Shown here: positions 1 to 12,325 of the stretch, in pieces
Layout: each line of letters starts with the position of its first letter
How positions within the stretch are numbered: the stretch's first letter is position 1
DNA from: Halomonas ramblicola
GTDB taxonomy: Bacteria; Pseudomonadota; Gammaproteobacteria; Pseudomonadales; Halomonadaceae
Direction of reading: 5' to 3'
Assembly (NCBI RefSeq): GCF_030409215.1
Contig: NZ_JAUFPL010000028.1
Span: forward strand, 152,648-216,647
Length of the DNA: 64,000 nt
Notes under the pieces: generated by a model
Told to the model about the DNA's origin: nothing
What the model saw: only the letters and a program-made list of their open reading frames with translations
Database searches by the model: none
Made by a program: the position numbers and the translations under genes

Positions 1-461
1 TACTTCTGGATCAGGGTGCGGCGGATGACCTCGGTGGGGTGGGCGGTGAGCACCAGTTCGACGCGCATGGCGTCGAGCGTCTCCACCAGCTTGCGCGGGC
101 TGTTGCCGGCCCGGCGGGCCCGCTCCAGCAGCTCGGCGAGCACCGGCTGGCTACCCGGCCGGTAGTCCTCCACCCGGCGGAAGCGCGCCCGGTAGTGCTG
201 CTCGGCGATGTTGGCCAGGTTGAGGAACTGGTTGAAGGCGCGGGTCACCGGCAGCAGGTCGCGGTCGGGCAGGCGGCGCAGGTAGTCGATCAGCTCGCGC
301 TGCCCCTGGTCGTCGCCCTGGCGGCCGCGCTTGGCGAAGCCGCGGATGGCCTCGATCTTGTCGACGAAGCCAACCCCCAGGTCGTCGGCGATGGTGCGCC
401 CCAGGCTGTCGCCCAGGATGCGGACGTTGTCACGCAGGGACTCGTGCAGGTCGTGGCTCAT
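1..461 (-). CDS. ppc: Phosphoenolpyruvate carboxylase, N-terminal part (cut by window edge)
   Basis: Carboxylates phosphoenolpyruvate to oxaloacetate, an anaplerotic cytosolic step. Only the first ~153 codons are inside the window; the gene runs off the left edge. The N-terminus (MSHDLHESLRDNVRILGDSL) and, near residue 140, VLTAHPTEV, which carries the conserved PEPC active-site histidine, identify the family. The ATG at 459-461 overlaps the mazG stop as ATGA, so it is translationally coupled to mazG. Partial, but the motif makes the assignment firm. Confidence 0.93.
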   Translation of the reverse strand, partial: MSHDLHESLRDNVRILGDSLGRTIADDLGVGFVDKIEAIRGFAKRGRQGDDQGQRELIDYLRRLPDRDLLPVTRAFNQFLNLANIAEQHYRARFRRVEDYRPGSQPVLAELLERARRAGNSPRKLVETLDAMRVELVLTAHPTEVIRRTLIQK

Positions 462-1354
462 GGCCGCGTCTCTCCGGATGTGGTGGGACAGTCGGTCGTC
501 TCGTGGCGCTTGGCGGCCTGCCAGTGGCGTTCCATGGCGTCGAGGCCGGCCTCGGCGGGCGCCACGCCCTCGTCGGCCAGGGCCGCCTCCACGTGGCGGA
601 AACGTCGCTCGAACTTGGCGTTGGTGGCACGCAGGCACTGTTCGGGGTCGGCCTTGAGGGTCCGCGCCAGGTTGCTCACCGCGAACAGCAGGTCGCCGAC
701 CTCGCTGGCGGCGTGGTCGCGATCACCGCCCGCCAGGGCGTCCTCCACCTCGTCGAGCTCCTCGCGGATCTTGGCGATCACGCCGCGCGAGTCGGGCCAG
801 TCGAAGCCGACCCGGGCGGCGCGCTTGGAGAGCTTGGCCGCCCTCGACAGCGCCGGCAGGGTGCGCGGCACATCATCCAGAACCGACGCCGCGGCGACGT
901 CGAGCACCGAGGCCGCCTCGCCCTCCCCGGCCCGCGCCTCGCGCTCCTCGGCCTTGATCGCCTCCCAGCGGGAGTTGACCAGGCGCGCCTCGACCTCCTC
1001 GGCGCTGACCCCGGCCGGCCGCCGCGAGGCCAGGGTACCGTCGGGGAAGACGTGGGGATGGCGGCGCAGCATCTTGGCGGTCAGGGTGTGGACCACGTCG
1101 TGGAAGTCGAAGCGCCCCTCCTCGGCGGCGAACTGGCCGTAGTAGACCACCTGGAACAGCAGGTCGCCGAGCTCGCCGGGCAGCTCGTCGAAGTCACGCC
1201 GCTCGATGGCATCGGCCACCTCGTAGGCCTCCTCCAGGGTATGGGGCACGATGGAGTCCCAGTCCTGCTCGAGGTCCCAGGGACAGCCCTGGTCGGGATC
1301 GCGCAGCACCGCCATCAGGGTCAGCAGGTCGTCGAGATCGTGGCGTTCGCTCAT
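458..1354 (-). CDS. mazG: Nucleoside triphosphate pyrophosphohydrolase MazG
   Basis: Hydrolyses (d)NTPs to NMP and pyrophosphate, thought to clean the nucleotide pool and to affect ppGpp signalling. The 298-residue product has two MazG repeats: one near residues 35-105 (HTLEEAYEVADAI, then GELGDLLFQVVYY) and one near residues 195-265 (REELDEVEDAL, EVGDLLFAVSNLAR), each with the metal-binding acidic pattern. The ATG at 1352-1354 overlaps the relA stop (ATGA) and the stop overlaps the ppc start the same way. Pairing with relA is the classic gene order. It is slightly longer than the usual ~265 residues because of an alanine/glutamate-rich linker between the repeats. Confidence 0.93.
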   Translation of the reverse strand: MSERHDLDDLLTLMAVLRDPDQGCPWDLEQDWDSIVPHTLEEAYEVADAIERRDFDELPGELGDLLFQVVYYGQFAAEEGRFDFHDVVHTLTAKMLRRHPHVFPDGTLASRRPAGVSAEEVEARLVNSRWEAIKAEEREARAGEGEAASVLDVAAASVLDDVPRTLPALSRAAKLSKRAARVGFDWPDSRGVIAKIREELDEVEDALAGGDRDHAASEVGDLLFAVSNLARTLKADPEQCLRATNAKFERRFRHVEAALADEGVAPAEAGLDAMERHWQAAKRHETTDCPTTSGETRP

Positions 1355-3627
1355 GCGGGCCTCCCCTTGCGCTTGCCGGGCTTGCCTCCGCTGCGCAGGC
1401 GGTGCACCTCGATGACGTTGGGCAGCTGCTGGATCCGCGAGAACAGCCGGCCCAGGGTCTCCAGGCCGTCCACCTCCAGGGTGATGGTCAGGCGCGCGAT
1501 GCCGTCGTCGCTGTCGGTGTGGGTGTTGACCGCCAGGACGTTGACCTTCTCGTTGCCCAGCACCCCGGTGACGTCGCGCAGCAGGCCGGAGCGGTCCCAG
1601 GCCTGGATCTCGATGTCCACCGGGTACTGGGTGCGGGCGCGCTCGCCCCACTCCACCTCGATGATGCGCTGGGGCTCCTCCAGGCGTAGCTGGAGGATGT
1701 TGGGGCAGTCCTGGCGGTGCACGGTGACGCCGCGCCCCTGGGTGATGAAGCCGACGATGGGCTCGCCGGGCACCGGGTGGCAGCAGTTGGCCATGCTGGT
1801 CTTGAGGTTGCCCACGCCGAGCACGGTGATGTCGCTCTGGCCGGCCTTGCCGGGGCCCTTGCGCGGCTTGGCCAGCAGGCGGTCGAGCTGCTCCTGGTCG
1901 TCGGACTCGCCGAACAGCTGCTGGGCCTGGTGTAGCACCTGGCCGATGCGCAGGTCGCCGGCGCCGAGCGCCGCGTACATGTCGTCGGGCGTGACGTAGT
2001 TGACCTTGTGCGCCAGGGTCTCGAGGTCCATATCCTCGAGATCGAGGCGCCGCATCTCGCGCTCGAAGAGCGCACGGCCCTCCTCGAGATTCTGGTCGCG
2101 GGCCTGGTGCTTGAACCACGCCTGGATCTTGGAGCGGGCCCGGGAGGTGCGCACATAGCCCAGGCTGGGGTTGAGCCAGTCGCGGCTGGGACCGCCCTTG
2201 CTGGCGGTGAGGATCTCCACCTGCTGGCCGGTCCGGAGCTTGTAGGTAAGCGGCACGATGCGCCCGTTGACCTTGGCGCCGCGGCAGCGGTGGCCCACCT
2301 CGGTGTGCACCCGGTAGGCGAAGTCGATGGGCGTGGCCACCCGCGGCAGGTCGATGACGTGCCCGTCGGGCGTGAAGACGTAGATGCGGTCCGGCGCCAC
2401 GTCGCTGGACAGGCCCTCGCGCAGGTCGCCGAAGTCGCCGACCTCCTCCTGCCACTCGAGCACCTGGCGCAGCCAGGCGATCTTCTCCTCGTAGCTGGTG
2501 CTCTTGGCCTTGGTGTCGTGGCCCTTGTAGCGCCAGTGGGCGCAGACCCCGAGCTCGGCCTCCTCGTGCATGGCGAAGGTGCGGATCTGGATCTCCAACA
2601 CCTTGTTCTCGGGGCCGATCACCGCGGTGTGCAGCGACTGGTAGCCGTTCTTCTTGGGATTGGCGATGTAGTCGTCGAACTCGTGGGGCACGTGATGCCA
2701 GCGCGAGTGGACCAGCCCCAGCACGGTGTAGCAGTCGGCCACCTCGGGCACCAGGATGCGCACCGCGCGGATGTCGTGGACCTGTGAGAAGTCGATGCGC
2801 TTGCGCTTCATCTTCCGCCAGATCGAGTAGATGTGCTTGGCCCGGCCGTCCACCTCGTAGCGGGTGATGCCCTGGGCCTCGAGCAGCCCCTCGAGGGTGG
2901 TGACCACGTCGGTGATGTAGCGGTCGCGGTCGACGCGCTTCTCGGCCAGTTGGCGGGCGATGGCCTTGTAGTCGTCCTCGTGGAGGTAGCGGAAGGAGAG
3001 ATCCTCGAGCTCCCACTTGAGGTGGCCGATGCCCAGCCGATGGGCCAGGGGCGCATAGATGTCGAACACCTCGCGGGCCACCCGCATCTGCTTCTCGCGC
3101 GGCACGTCCTTGACCTGGCGCAGAGCGCAGGTGCGCTCACTGATCTTGATCAGGGCGACGCGCACGTCGTCGATCATGTTGACCAGCATCTTGCGCAGGT
3201 TGTCCTGCTGGTCGTGCTGGCCCATGTCATGGCTGGGCAGTTGGGTGGCGCTGATCGCCGCCATCTGCAGCACGCCGTCGATCAGCCGGGCGACCTCGTC
3301 GCCGAACTGCTTGGCGATCGCCTCGAGGCCGATGAGCCCCTCGCGGACGGCGCGGTAGAGGACGGCGGCCTCCAGCGCCGCCTGGTCGAGCTTGAGCTCG
3401 CCGAGGATGTCGGCCATCTCCAGCCCCATGCGGAAGCTCGAGCCGTTCTCGAGCCAGCGACGATGGGGGCGTCCGGATTCCCGTTCGAGCCCTTCGGCGA
3501 GCCGGCAGGCCTCGCGCAGCTCGTCCGCATCGCGCAGCTTGACGTCCTCCTGCAGCCGGGAGAGCCACAGGTCGATATCGACGCGCCCCGTCTCGGTGAG
3601 GGGCTGCTCTTCACGGACCTTAACCAT
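1351..3627 (-). CDS. relA: GTP pyrophosphokinase RelA ((p)ppGpp synthetase I)
   Basis: Makes (p)ppGpp on stalled ribosomes in the stringent response. The 758-residue protein has a degenerate hydrolase half (no HD pair where SpoT has it), a synthetase domain around residues 250-370 with RYEVDGRAKHIYSIWRKM and EFDDYIANPKKNGYQSLHT, a TGS domain near 405-470 (DRIYVFTPDG) and a C-terminal ACT domain. The EFDD motif is the RelA-type acidic signature, which separates it from SpoT. The ATG at 3625-3627 follows an AAGGAG ribosome site, whereas the open frame extends much further upstream inside rlmD; the two genes overlap by 8 bases. Confidence 0.95.
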   Translation of the reverse strand: MVKVREEQPLTETGRVDIDLWLSRLQEDVKLRDADELREACRLAEGLERESGRPHRRWLENGSSFRMGLEMADILGELKLDQAALEAAVLYRAVREGLIGLEAIAKQFGDEVARLIDGVLQMAAISATQLPSHDMGQHDQQDNLRKMLVNMIDDVRVALIKISERTCALRQVKDVPREKQMRVAREVFDIYAPLAHRLGIGHLKWELEDLSFRYLHEDDYKAIARQLAEKRVDRDRYITDVVTTLEGLLEAQGITRYEVDGRAKHIYSIWRKMKRKRIDFSQVHDIRAVRILVPEVADCYTVLGLVHSRWHHVPHEFDDYIANPKKNGYQSLHTAVIGPENKVLEIQIRTFAMHEEAELGVCAHWRYKGHDTKAKSTSYEEKIAWLRQVLEWQEEVGDFGDLREGLSSDVAPDRIYVFTPDGHVIDLPRVATPIDFAYRVHTEVGHRCRGAKVNGRIVPLTYKLRTGQQVEILTASKGGPSRDWLNPSLGYVRTSRARSKIQAWFKHQARDQNLEEGRALFEREMRRLDLEDMDLETLAHKVNYVTPDDMYAALGAGDLRIGQVLHQAQQLFGESDDQEQLDRLLAKPRKGPGKAGQSDITVLGVGNLKTSMANCCHPVPGEPIVGFITQGRGVTVHRQDCPNILQLRLEEPQRIIEVEWGERARTQYPVDIEIQAWDRSGLLRDVTGVLGNEKVNVLAVNTHTDSDDGIARLTITLEVDGLETLGRLFSRIQQLPNVIEVHRLRSGGKPGKRKGRPA

Positions 3628-5053
3628 CGGATGATGCTCCTTGCCGCTGCCGTCGCGTCCGCGGATGTTCGAACAGCAGCATCGATTCCAGGTGAGAGGT
3701 ATGCACGAACATGTCGGCCATGGCGCAGCGCGCCAGGCGGTAGCCGCCATGCACGAGGCGTGCCGCATCCCGGGCCAGGGTGGCCGGATCGCAGGAGACG
3801 TAGAGCACCCTCGGCACCGGCGCTTCGACCAGGGCCTGGACCGCCGCCTCGGCGCCGTCGCGGGGCGGGTCCAGCAGCAGGGTGTCGGGCCGCTGCTCGG
3901 CGAGCAACTCGGCCACCGCTGCCGCCTGCCCCAGGTCGGCCTGGCGGGCCGCCACCGCGAGGCCATTGCGCCGGGCATTGTCGGCGAGCCGCTCGACCAT
4001 GGCCGGGCTGCCCTCCACCGCCACGACCCGCGCAGTGGTAGACGCCAACGGCAGGCTGAAGTTGCCGATTCCGGCGAAGAGATCCAGCACCCGTTCGCCG
4101 GCGAGGCCCTCGAGCCAGGCCAGGGCGGTGGCCACCATGCGCCGGTTGACCTCGCCGTTGGCCTGCAGGAAGTCGCCGGGGACGAAGCCCAGGGCGATAT
4201 CGCCGGCGGCCCCCGGCACGCGACAGCTCAGCGTCGGCGCCTCGGTGAGCCACTCGAGGTTCGGCGACTCGCGCCCGGCGAGGCATGCCAGGTACAGGCC
4301 CTGCTCGGCGGCGAAGTCGCACCAGCGTTGGGCATCGCCGGCGTGTTCGCGCAGCTGGCGCACCACCAGTACCACCCCCTGGTCGCTGTCGAGCAGTTCC
4401 AGGTGACCGACATGGCGTGGCGCCTCCAGGCAAGCCAGGTGACGGCGCAGCGGCGCCAGCAGCGCCTCCAGGGCCGGCACCAGGATGGGGCAGCGGTCGA
4501 GATCCACCAAGCGGTGGCTGTGGCGGGCTCGGAAACCGAGATGGAGGGCGCCCTCGGCGTCCACCTTGACGCCCAGCCGGGCGCGGCGCCGGTAGCCCTC
4601 CGCGGCCCCGGCCAGCAGCTCCGGCTCCCCCGGGACCTCGAGCCCCTGGCGGGCCAGCAGCTCGAGGAGCACCGTCTGCTTGTGGCGCCGCTGGGCGGGC
4701 ACGGCCAGGTGCTGGAGGTCACAGCCGCCGCAACGCGCGAAGTGGGGACAGGGTGGCTCGACGCGTTCGGCGACCGGTGCGAGGAGCTCGCGCACATGCC
4801 CCTCGTCGAAGCGCTGGCGGGTGCGATGCACCGCCACCGCGACGCGCTCGCCGGGCAGCGCCCCCTCGACGAACAGCGTCTTGCCGGTCGCCTCCCGGAC
4901 CAGGCCGCGGCCGTCGTGGGCCAGGCGCTCGATGACCACCGGCCCCTCCTCCTCGTGGGGCCGCGGACGGGGGGCGCCGCCCTGTGGCGACTGGCGACCC
5001 TGCAGGCCGGAGACGCCCGACCGCTCGCGGCGCGGGCGGCGCTTGCCGAGCAT
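3620..5053 (-). CDS. rlmD: 23S rRNA (uracil-1939-C5)-methyltransferase RlmD
   Basis: SAM-dependent methylation of 23S rRNA U1939. An N-terminal TRAM-like segment is followed by CPHFARCGGC near residues 98-108, three of the four iron-sulfur cysteines of the RumA family, with a fourth in DRCPIL. The SAM motif LDLFAGIGNFSLPL lies near residue 320 and the catalytic cysteine in YVSCDPATLARD near 418. The basic N-terminal ~35 residues look like an RNA-binding extension. The ATG at 5051-5053 has a GAGG site 5 nt upstream; an in-frame GTG at 5059 is the alternative. It sits between cysM and relA in one transcription unit. Confidence 0.93.
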   Translation of the reverse strand: MLGKRRPRRERSGVSGLQGRQSPQGGAPRPRPHEEEGPVVIERLAHDGRGLVREATGKTLFVEGALPGERVAVAVHRTRQRFDEGHVRELLAPVAERVEPPCPHFARCGGCDLQHLAVPAQRRHKQTVLLELLARQGLEVPGEPELLAGAAEGYRRRARLGVKVDAEGALHLGFRARHSHRLVDLDRCPILVPALEALLAPLRRHLACLEAPRHVGHLELLDSDQGVVLVVRQLREHAGDAQRWCDFAAEQGLYLACLAGRESPNLEWLTEAPTLSCRVPGAAGDIALGFVPGDFLQANGEVNRRMVATALAWLEGLAGERVLDLFAGIGNFSLPLASTTARVVAVEGSPAMVERLADNARRNGLAVAARQADLGQAAAVAELLAEQRPDTLLLDPPRDGAEAAVQALVEAPVPRVLYVSCDPATLARDAARLVHGGYRLARCAMADMFVHTSHLESMLLFEHPRTRRQRQGASSDG

Positions 5054-5060
5054 CGCCACC

Positions 5061-5957
5061 TCAGGCCTCCCCGTCGAACAGGCCGGTGGAGAGGTAGCGG
5101 TCGCCGCGATCGCAGACGATGAACACGATCACCGCGTTCTCGACCTCCGCGGCGACGCGCAGGGCGCCGGCCAGGGCCCCGCCGGAACTGACCCCGGCCA
5201 GGATGCCCTCCTCCCGCGCCAGGCGGCGCATGTGCTCCTCGGCCTCGTGCTGGCCGATGTCCAGCACGCGATCGACCCGCGAGGCATCGTAGATGCGCGG
5301 CAGGTATTCCCGCGGCCAGCGGCGGATGCCGGCGATGCTCGCCCCGTCCTCGGGCTGCAGGCCGACGATCTGCACCTCGGGATTGCGCTCCTTGAGCGCG
5401 CGGGACACCCCCATGATGGTGCCGGTGGTGCCCATGGAGCTGACGAAGTGGGTGATGGTACCGCCGGTCTGCTCCCAGAGCTCCGGGCCCGTGCCGCGAT
5501 AGTGGGACAAGGGGTTGTCGGGGTTGGCGAACTGGTCGAGCCGCTTGCCCTCGCCGCGGGCGATCATCGTCTCGGCGACGTCACGGGCCTCTTCCATGCC
5601 GCCCGCCTTGCTGACCGTGACCAGCCGGGCGCCGTAGGCGGCCATGGCCTGCTTGCGCTCCTCCGAGGCGCTCTCCGGCATGATCAGTACCATGCGATAG
5701 CCCTTGATGGCGGCGGCCATGGCCAGCGCGATGCCGGTGTTGCCCGAGGTGGCCTCCACCAGGGTGTCGCCGGGCACGAGATCGCCGCGCGCCTCGGCCT
5801 GCTCGAGCATGGAGAGCGCCGGGCGATCCTTCACCGAGCCAGCCGGATTGTTGCCCTCCAGCTTGGCCAGCAGGACGTTGTTGCGGCCGGCGGTGACGCG
5901 TTTGAGGCGGACCAGCGGCGTGTGGCCGACCACCTCCTCGATGGTGGGAAAATGCAT
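5061..5957 (-). CDS. cysM: Cysteine synthase B
   Basis: PLP-dependent O-acetylserine sulfhydrylase forming L-cysteine from O-acetylserine and sulfide or thiosulfate. The 298-residue sequence has the PLP lysine in NPAGSVKDRPA (near residue 41), the substrate loop TSGNTGIALAMAA and the phosphate-binding GTTGTIMG. Length and the ARGDLVPGDTLVEATSG region fit CysM better than the longer CysK. It is the first gene of the cysM-rlmD-relA-mazG-ppc run and is divergent from barA, leaving a 115-base shared promoter gap. Confidence 0.93.
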   Translation of the reverse strand: MHFPTIEEVVGHTPLVRLKRVTAGRNNVLLAKLEGNNPAGSVKDRPALSMLEQAEARGDLVPGDTLVEATSGNTGIALAMAAAIKGYRMVLIMPESASEERKQAMAAYGARLVTVSKAGGMEEARDVAETMIARGEGKRLDQFANPDNPLSHYRGTGPELWEQTGGTITHFVSSMGTTGTIMGVSRALKERNPEVQIVGLQPEDGASIAGIRRWPREYLPRIYDASRVDRVLDIGQHEAEEHMRRLAREEGILAGVSSGGALAGALRVAAEVENAVIVFIVCDRGDRYLSTGLFDGEA

Positions 5958-6072
5958 GCAAGCATCCTAGTGCCAAGGTGTTTTCGCCATTATATCCATG
6001 CCACCGCAGGGTGGACAGGCATCCCCGATGGCTGTGTCATACTGGGGCCAGATACGCCGCACGAGCCCGCCG

Positions 6073-8793
<2,721 letters not shown>

Positions 8794-9113
8794 GTCGCCC
8801 TGACCCCGGCGGCCATGGCCAGCTCATGGGCCTGGCCGCCCAGCACCAGTGAGGGGCGCCCCAGGGCATCATTGGCCACCTGGATCTCGGTCCAGCGCAT
8901 GCCGTGACGCAGGCCGGTGCCCAACGCCTTGACGAAGGCCTCCTTGGCGGCGAAGCGCCTGGCCAGGTAGGCCGCCGGCGCCACCCGTGCGGGGAACCCC
9001 TCCCGCTCGGTCTCGCCCAGCAGGCGCCGGGGAAACCGCTCGCCGTGGCGTGCCAGGGCGAGCTCGAAGCGTGCCACCCGGGCGATGTCGGTGCCGATGC
9101 CCAGGATCATGAA

Positions 9114-9896
9114 TCAATGCTCATGGTCGTGATCGTGCTCCTCCAGGGCCGCCACGAAACCGGCCTCCTGACCGGCGATGGCCAGCCGCTTCATCTCGGC
9201 CACGGCCTCCTTGAGTCCCACGAACAGCGCCCGGGCGATGATCGCATGGCCGATGTTGAGCTCCTGGATCCCGGGGATGGCGGCGATGGCCTCGACGTTA
9301 TGATAGTGCAGTCCATGACCGGCGTTGACCGTCAGGCCGAGCTCCAGGGCCATCTCGGCGGCGGCGGAGAGCCTGGCATGCTCGCGGGTCGCCGCCTCGC
9401 CCGAGGCCTCCGCATAGGCGCCGGTATGCAGCTCGATCACCGGCGCCCCGGCCTGGTGGGCGGCCTGGACCTGCTCGGGGTCGGGGTCGATGAACAGCGA
9501 CACCTCGCAGCCGGCGGCGGCCAGCCGGGTACAGGCCTCGGCCACGGCGTCGAAGCCGCCCACTACGTCCAGCCCCCCCTCGGTGGTCAGCTCCTCGCGC
9601 TTCTCGGGTACCAGGCAGACGTGGGCCGGGCGGAGCTCCTCGGCCAGGCGGATCATCGCCTCGGTGACCGCCATCTCCAGGTTCATGCGGGTGTTGAGCA
9701 CCTCGGCCAGCAGGCGCACGTCGCGCTCCTGGATATGCCGACGATCCTCGCGCAGGTGCACGGTGATGCCGTCGGCCCCGGCCTCCTCGGCCAGCAGGGC
9801 GGCCTGGACCGGATCCGGATAGCGGGTGCCACGGGCCTGGCGCAGGGTGGCGATATGGTCGATGTTGACGCCGAGCAGGATACGCGGGGGATGCAT
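9114..9896 (-). CDS. pdxJ: Pyridoxine 5'-phosphate synthase PdxJ
   Basis: Condenses 1-deoxyxylulose 5-phosphate with 3-amino-2-oxopropyl phosphate to give pyridoxine phosphate, the last step of the DXP-dependent vitamin B6 pathway. The 260-residue TIM-barrel protein has the family start [16 protein letters not shown], the [12 protein letters not shown] segment and [11 protein letters not shown]. The C-terminal tail ends EEHDHDHEH, an uncommon histidine/acidic run that could bind metal. The SD region GGAGAGCCCC precedes the ATG. It lies just downstream of recO with a palindromic repeat in the gap. Confidence 0.95.
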   Translation of the reverse strand: MHPPRILLGVNIDHIATLRQARGTRYPDPVQAALLAEEAGADGITVHLREDRRHIQERDVRLLAEVLNTRMNLEMAVTEAMIRLAEELRPAHVCLVPEKREELTTEGGLDVVGGFDAVAEACTRLAAAGCEVSLFIDPDPEQVQAAHQAGAPVIELHTGAYAEASGEAATREHARLSAAAEMALELGLTVNAGHGLHYHNVEAIAAIPGIQELNIGHAIIARALFVGLKEAVAEMKRLAIAGQEAGFVAALEEHDHDHEH

Positions 9897-9910
9897 GGGG
9901 CTCTCCTTGG

Positions 9911-9978
9911 GTAAGCCGTAAGCCGTAAGCTATAAGCTGTAAGCCGTAAGATAAGGTGGCATCTTACGGCTTACGGCT
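9911..9978. repeat. Iterated TAAGCCG palindromic intergenic repeat
   Basis: Between recO and pdxJ the unit GTAAGCCGTAAG or a close variant is repeated several times. The second half (9961-9974) is an exact 14-base inverted complement of 9939-9952 around an 8-base loop, and the pairing can extend a few more bases with one G-T. There is no T-run, so it is not a standard terminator. The recO stop codon (9985-9987) lies just beyond it. It may be a dispersed REP-like element; a genome search would tell. Confidence 0.6.
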
Positions 9979-9984
9979 CACGGG

Positions 9985-10701
9985 TTACAGCTCCCGGACG
10001 GCGTCCGAGCGGGTCCGGCGCCGCTCGGCCAGCTCGCGCATCAGCTGCCGCGAGCGCAGCGGGCGGCTGCCCAGCAGCGGCGCCAGGGCGGCGCGCGCGA
10101 TCGCCTTGGCGGGACCGGCCAGGCCGGGGGCATCCCAGTCGCCGGCGGCCAGCAGCCGCAGGGTACGACCGTCGAGCCCCGGCTCGCCGTGGCGGAAGGC
10201 CCGCGACACGGGGTCGAAGACGTAGCGCGCCTGGGGATCCAGTTCGCCGCCCTCGGCCTCGACGAAGCGCGGCATGGCGTCCAGCGCCTCGAGCAGGGCG
10301 AACTCCAGCCGGCGCAGGGACGCCGCCCGGTCTTCGGGGCGGGGCAAGGCCTCGAGCAGCGCCGTATAGAAGGCGAAGACCTCCGCCACCGGCAGCTCCA
10401 CCGGCAGGGTGCGGGTCAGCAGCTCGTTGGCGTAGAGCCCGCAGAGCAGCCCCTCGCCGGCCAACAGCGCCGCAGCGCCCCGGCTCTCCATCAACCGCAG
10501 GCGCTTGAGCTCGCCTCCCCCCGTCCAGGTCAGGTGCAGCGGCGCAAAGGGCTGCAGCCGACCCCGGGAGCGCGAGCCGGGCCGCTGCACGCCCTGGGCC
10601 ACGGCGCGTACCCGCCCGTACTGGAGCGTGAGCAGCTCCACCAGGGCGCTGGTCTCGCGATAGGGGCGCTTGTGCAGCAGGAAGGCGGGTTCGGGTGTCA
10701 T
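9985..10701 (-). CDS. recO: DNA repair protein RecO
   Basis: RecFOR pathway mediator that anneals SSB-coated DNA and helps load RecA. The 238 residues match RecO layout: an N-terminal OB fold (AFLLHKRPYRETSALVELLT, then GRVRAVAQGVQRP) and a helical C-terminal part. No zinc cysteine cluster is present, as in many proteobacterial RecO proteins. The ATG at 10699-10701 overlaps the era stop by one base (TGATG), indicating coupled translation. Era-recO-pdxJ-acpS is a conserved order. Confidence 0.92.
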   Translation of the reverse strand: MTPEPAFLLHKRPYRETSALVELLTLQYGRVRAVAQGVQRPGSRSRGRLQPFAPLHLTWTGGGELKRLRLMESRGAAALLAGEGLLCGLYANELLTRTLPVELPVAEVFAFYTALLEALPRPEDRAASLRRLEFALLEALDAMPRFVEAEGGELDPQARYVFDPVSRAFRHGEPGLDGRTLRLLAAGDWDAPGLAGPAKAIARAALAPLLGSRPLRSRQLMRELAERRRTRSDAVREL

Positions 10702-11600
10702 CAATCCAGGTCGTAACCCAGGCTCTTGAGCGCGCGTTCGTCGTCGGACCAGCCGCGCTTGACCTTGACCCAGAGGTTGAGCATCACCTTGGCGTCCAGG
10801 GCGCGCTCCATGTCGAGGCGCGCCTCGCGGCCGATGCTCTTGATGCGCTCGCCGTTCTCGCCGATGAGGATCTTCTTCTGCCCCTGGCGCTCCACCAGGA
10901 TCCGGGCGCTGATGTGCACCACCCGGCCCTCGTCGCGGAACTCCTCGATCTCCACGGTCATCTGGTAGGGCAGCTCGTCGCCGAGCTGGCGCATCACCTT
11001 CTCGCGGACCAGCTCGGCGGCCAGGAAGCGCTGACTCCTGTCGGTGACCTGATCCTCGGGGAAGTAGTGCACGCTCTCGGGCAGGTGCTTGGCCACCTCG
11101 GCCTCCAGCTCCGGCACGTTGGTGCCGTGCTTGGCGGAGATCGGCACGATGGCGGCGAACTCGCGGCGTGCCCCGACCGACTCCAGCCAGGGCAGCAGCG
11201 TCACCTTGTCCTGCAGGCGGTCGACCTTGTTGACCGCCAGGATCACCGGCGCCTCGACATGCTCGAGGCGCTGCAGGACGACCTGGTCCTCGTCGCTCCA
11301 GCGGGTGCGATCGATGATGAACACCACGCAGTCCACGTCGCGCAGGGCCTGGACGGCGGCCTGGTTCATGAAGCGGTTGATCGCCTTGTTGCGATCCTTG
11401 GCCAGGATATGGATCCCGGGCGTATCCACGTAGATGGCCTGGGCGTCGCCCTCGGTCTTGATGCCCATCACCTGATGGCGGGTGGTCTGGGGACGCCGCG
11501 AGGTGATCGAGACCTTCTGGCCGAGGATGCGGTTCATCAGCGTGGACTTGCCGACGTTGGGGCGGCCGACGATGGCCACGAAGCCGCAGGTCTGGGTCAT
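10701..11600 (-). CDS. era: GTPase Era
   Basis: Ribosome-assembly GTPase that binds the 3' end of 16S rRNA and aids 30S maturation. The 299-residue product has G1 GRPNVGKST near residue 12, G3 DTPGIH and G4 NKVDRL, then a C-terminal KH domain ([20 protein letters not shown]). The ATG at 11598-11600 overlaps the rnc stop as ATGA; the longer open frame upstream lies inside rnc and is not used. The rnc-era pair is a classic operon. Confidence 0.96.
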   Translation of the reverse strand: MTQTCGFVAIVGRPNVGKSTLMNRILGQKVSITSRRPQTTRHQVMGIKTEGDAQAIYVDTPGIHILAKDRNKAINRFMNQAAVQALRDVDCVVFIIDRTRWSDEDQVVLQRLEHVEAPVILAVNKVDRLQDKVTLLPWLESVGARREFAAIVPISAKHGTNVPELEAEVAKHLPESVHYFPEDQVTDRSQRFLAAELVREKVMRQLGDELPYQMTVEIEEFRDEGRVVHISARILVERQGQKKILIGENGERIKSIGREARLDMERALDAKVMLNLWVKVKRGWSDDERALKSLGYDLD

Positions 11601-12289
11601 GACCGCGCTCCCTTGGTGGGTTCGAGGTGCATGAGGGCCATCTCGGCGGCCTGCTGCTCGGCATGGCGACGGCTGGAGCCGACCCCGGTGGTGTGAGCCT
11701 CGAGCATCTCCACGTGGCATTCCACGGTGAAGGTCTGGGCATGGGCCTCGCCCTCCACGCTGACCACCTCGTAGCGCGGCAGTGGCGCCTGGCGCGACTG
11801 CAGGAACTCCTGCAGTCGGGTCTTGGGATCCTTCTGGGTATCCTGCAGGCTGATGCCCTCCAGGCGGCCGGCGAACCAGGAGAGCACCCGCACGCGCACG
11901 CTCTCCATGCCGGCGTCCAGGTAGATGGCGCCGATCACCGCCTCCACGGCGTCGGCGAGGATGGAGTCGCGGCGGTGGCCGCCGCTCTTCATCTCGCCGG
12001 AGCCCAGCCGCAGGTGTTCACCGAAGCCCATCTCGCGGGCCAGCTCGGCCAGGGTCTGGCCCTTGACCAGGCGCGCCCGCAGCCGCGACAGCTGCCCCTC
12101 GCGGGCCTCGGGAAAGCGGCGGAACAGGGCCTCGGCGATGACGAAGTTGACGATGGAGTCGCCGAGGAACTCCAGGCGCTCGTTGTTCTGGCCGCCGTAG
12201 CTGCGATGGGTCATGGCCAGCTCGAGCAGGGCGGGGTCGCCGAAGTCGTGACCGAGTCGTCGACTGAAGGCGTTGAGGGAATTGCTCAC
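11597..12289 (-). CDS. rnc: Ribonuclease III
   Basis: Double-strand-specific endoribonuclease for rRNA precursors and some mRNAs. The 230-residue protein has the catalytic signature [10 protein letters not shown] near residue 37, a second acidic site in [15 protein letters not shown], and a C-terminal dsRNA-binding domain ending in [15 protein letters not shown]. It lies 36 bases downstream of lepB and overlaps era. Confidence 0.96.
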   Translation of the reverse strand: MSNSLNAFSRRLGHDFGDPALLELAMTHRSYGGQNNERLEFLGDSIVNFVIAEALFRRFPEAREGQLSRLRARLVKGQTLAELAREMGFGEHLRLGSGEMKSGGHRRDSILADAVEAVIGAIYLDAGMESVRVRVLSWFAGRLEGISLQDTQKDPKTRLQEFLQSRQAPLPRYEVVSVEGEAHAQTFTVECHVEMLEAHTTGVGSSRRHAEQQAAEMALMHLEPTKGARS

Positions 12290-12325
12290 GAATATCCTGT
12301 TGTCCGGTGTCGGGGCGAAGCGGGC

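Noticed and set aside
458..3016. An 852-codon minus frame spanning relA and mazG as one protein
   Set aside because: Only its last 298 residues (mazG) are natural; the first part is relA DNA read out of frame. RelA and MazG are separate, coupled genes.
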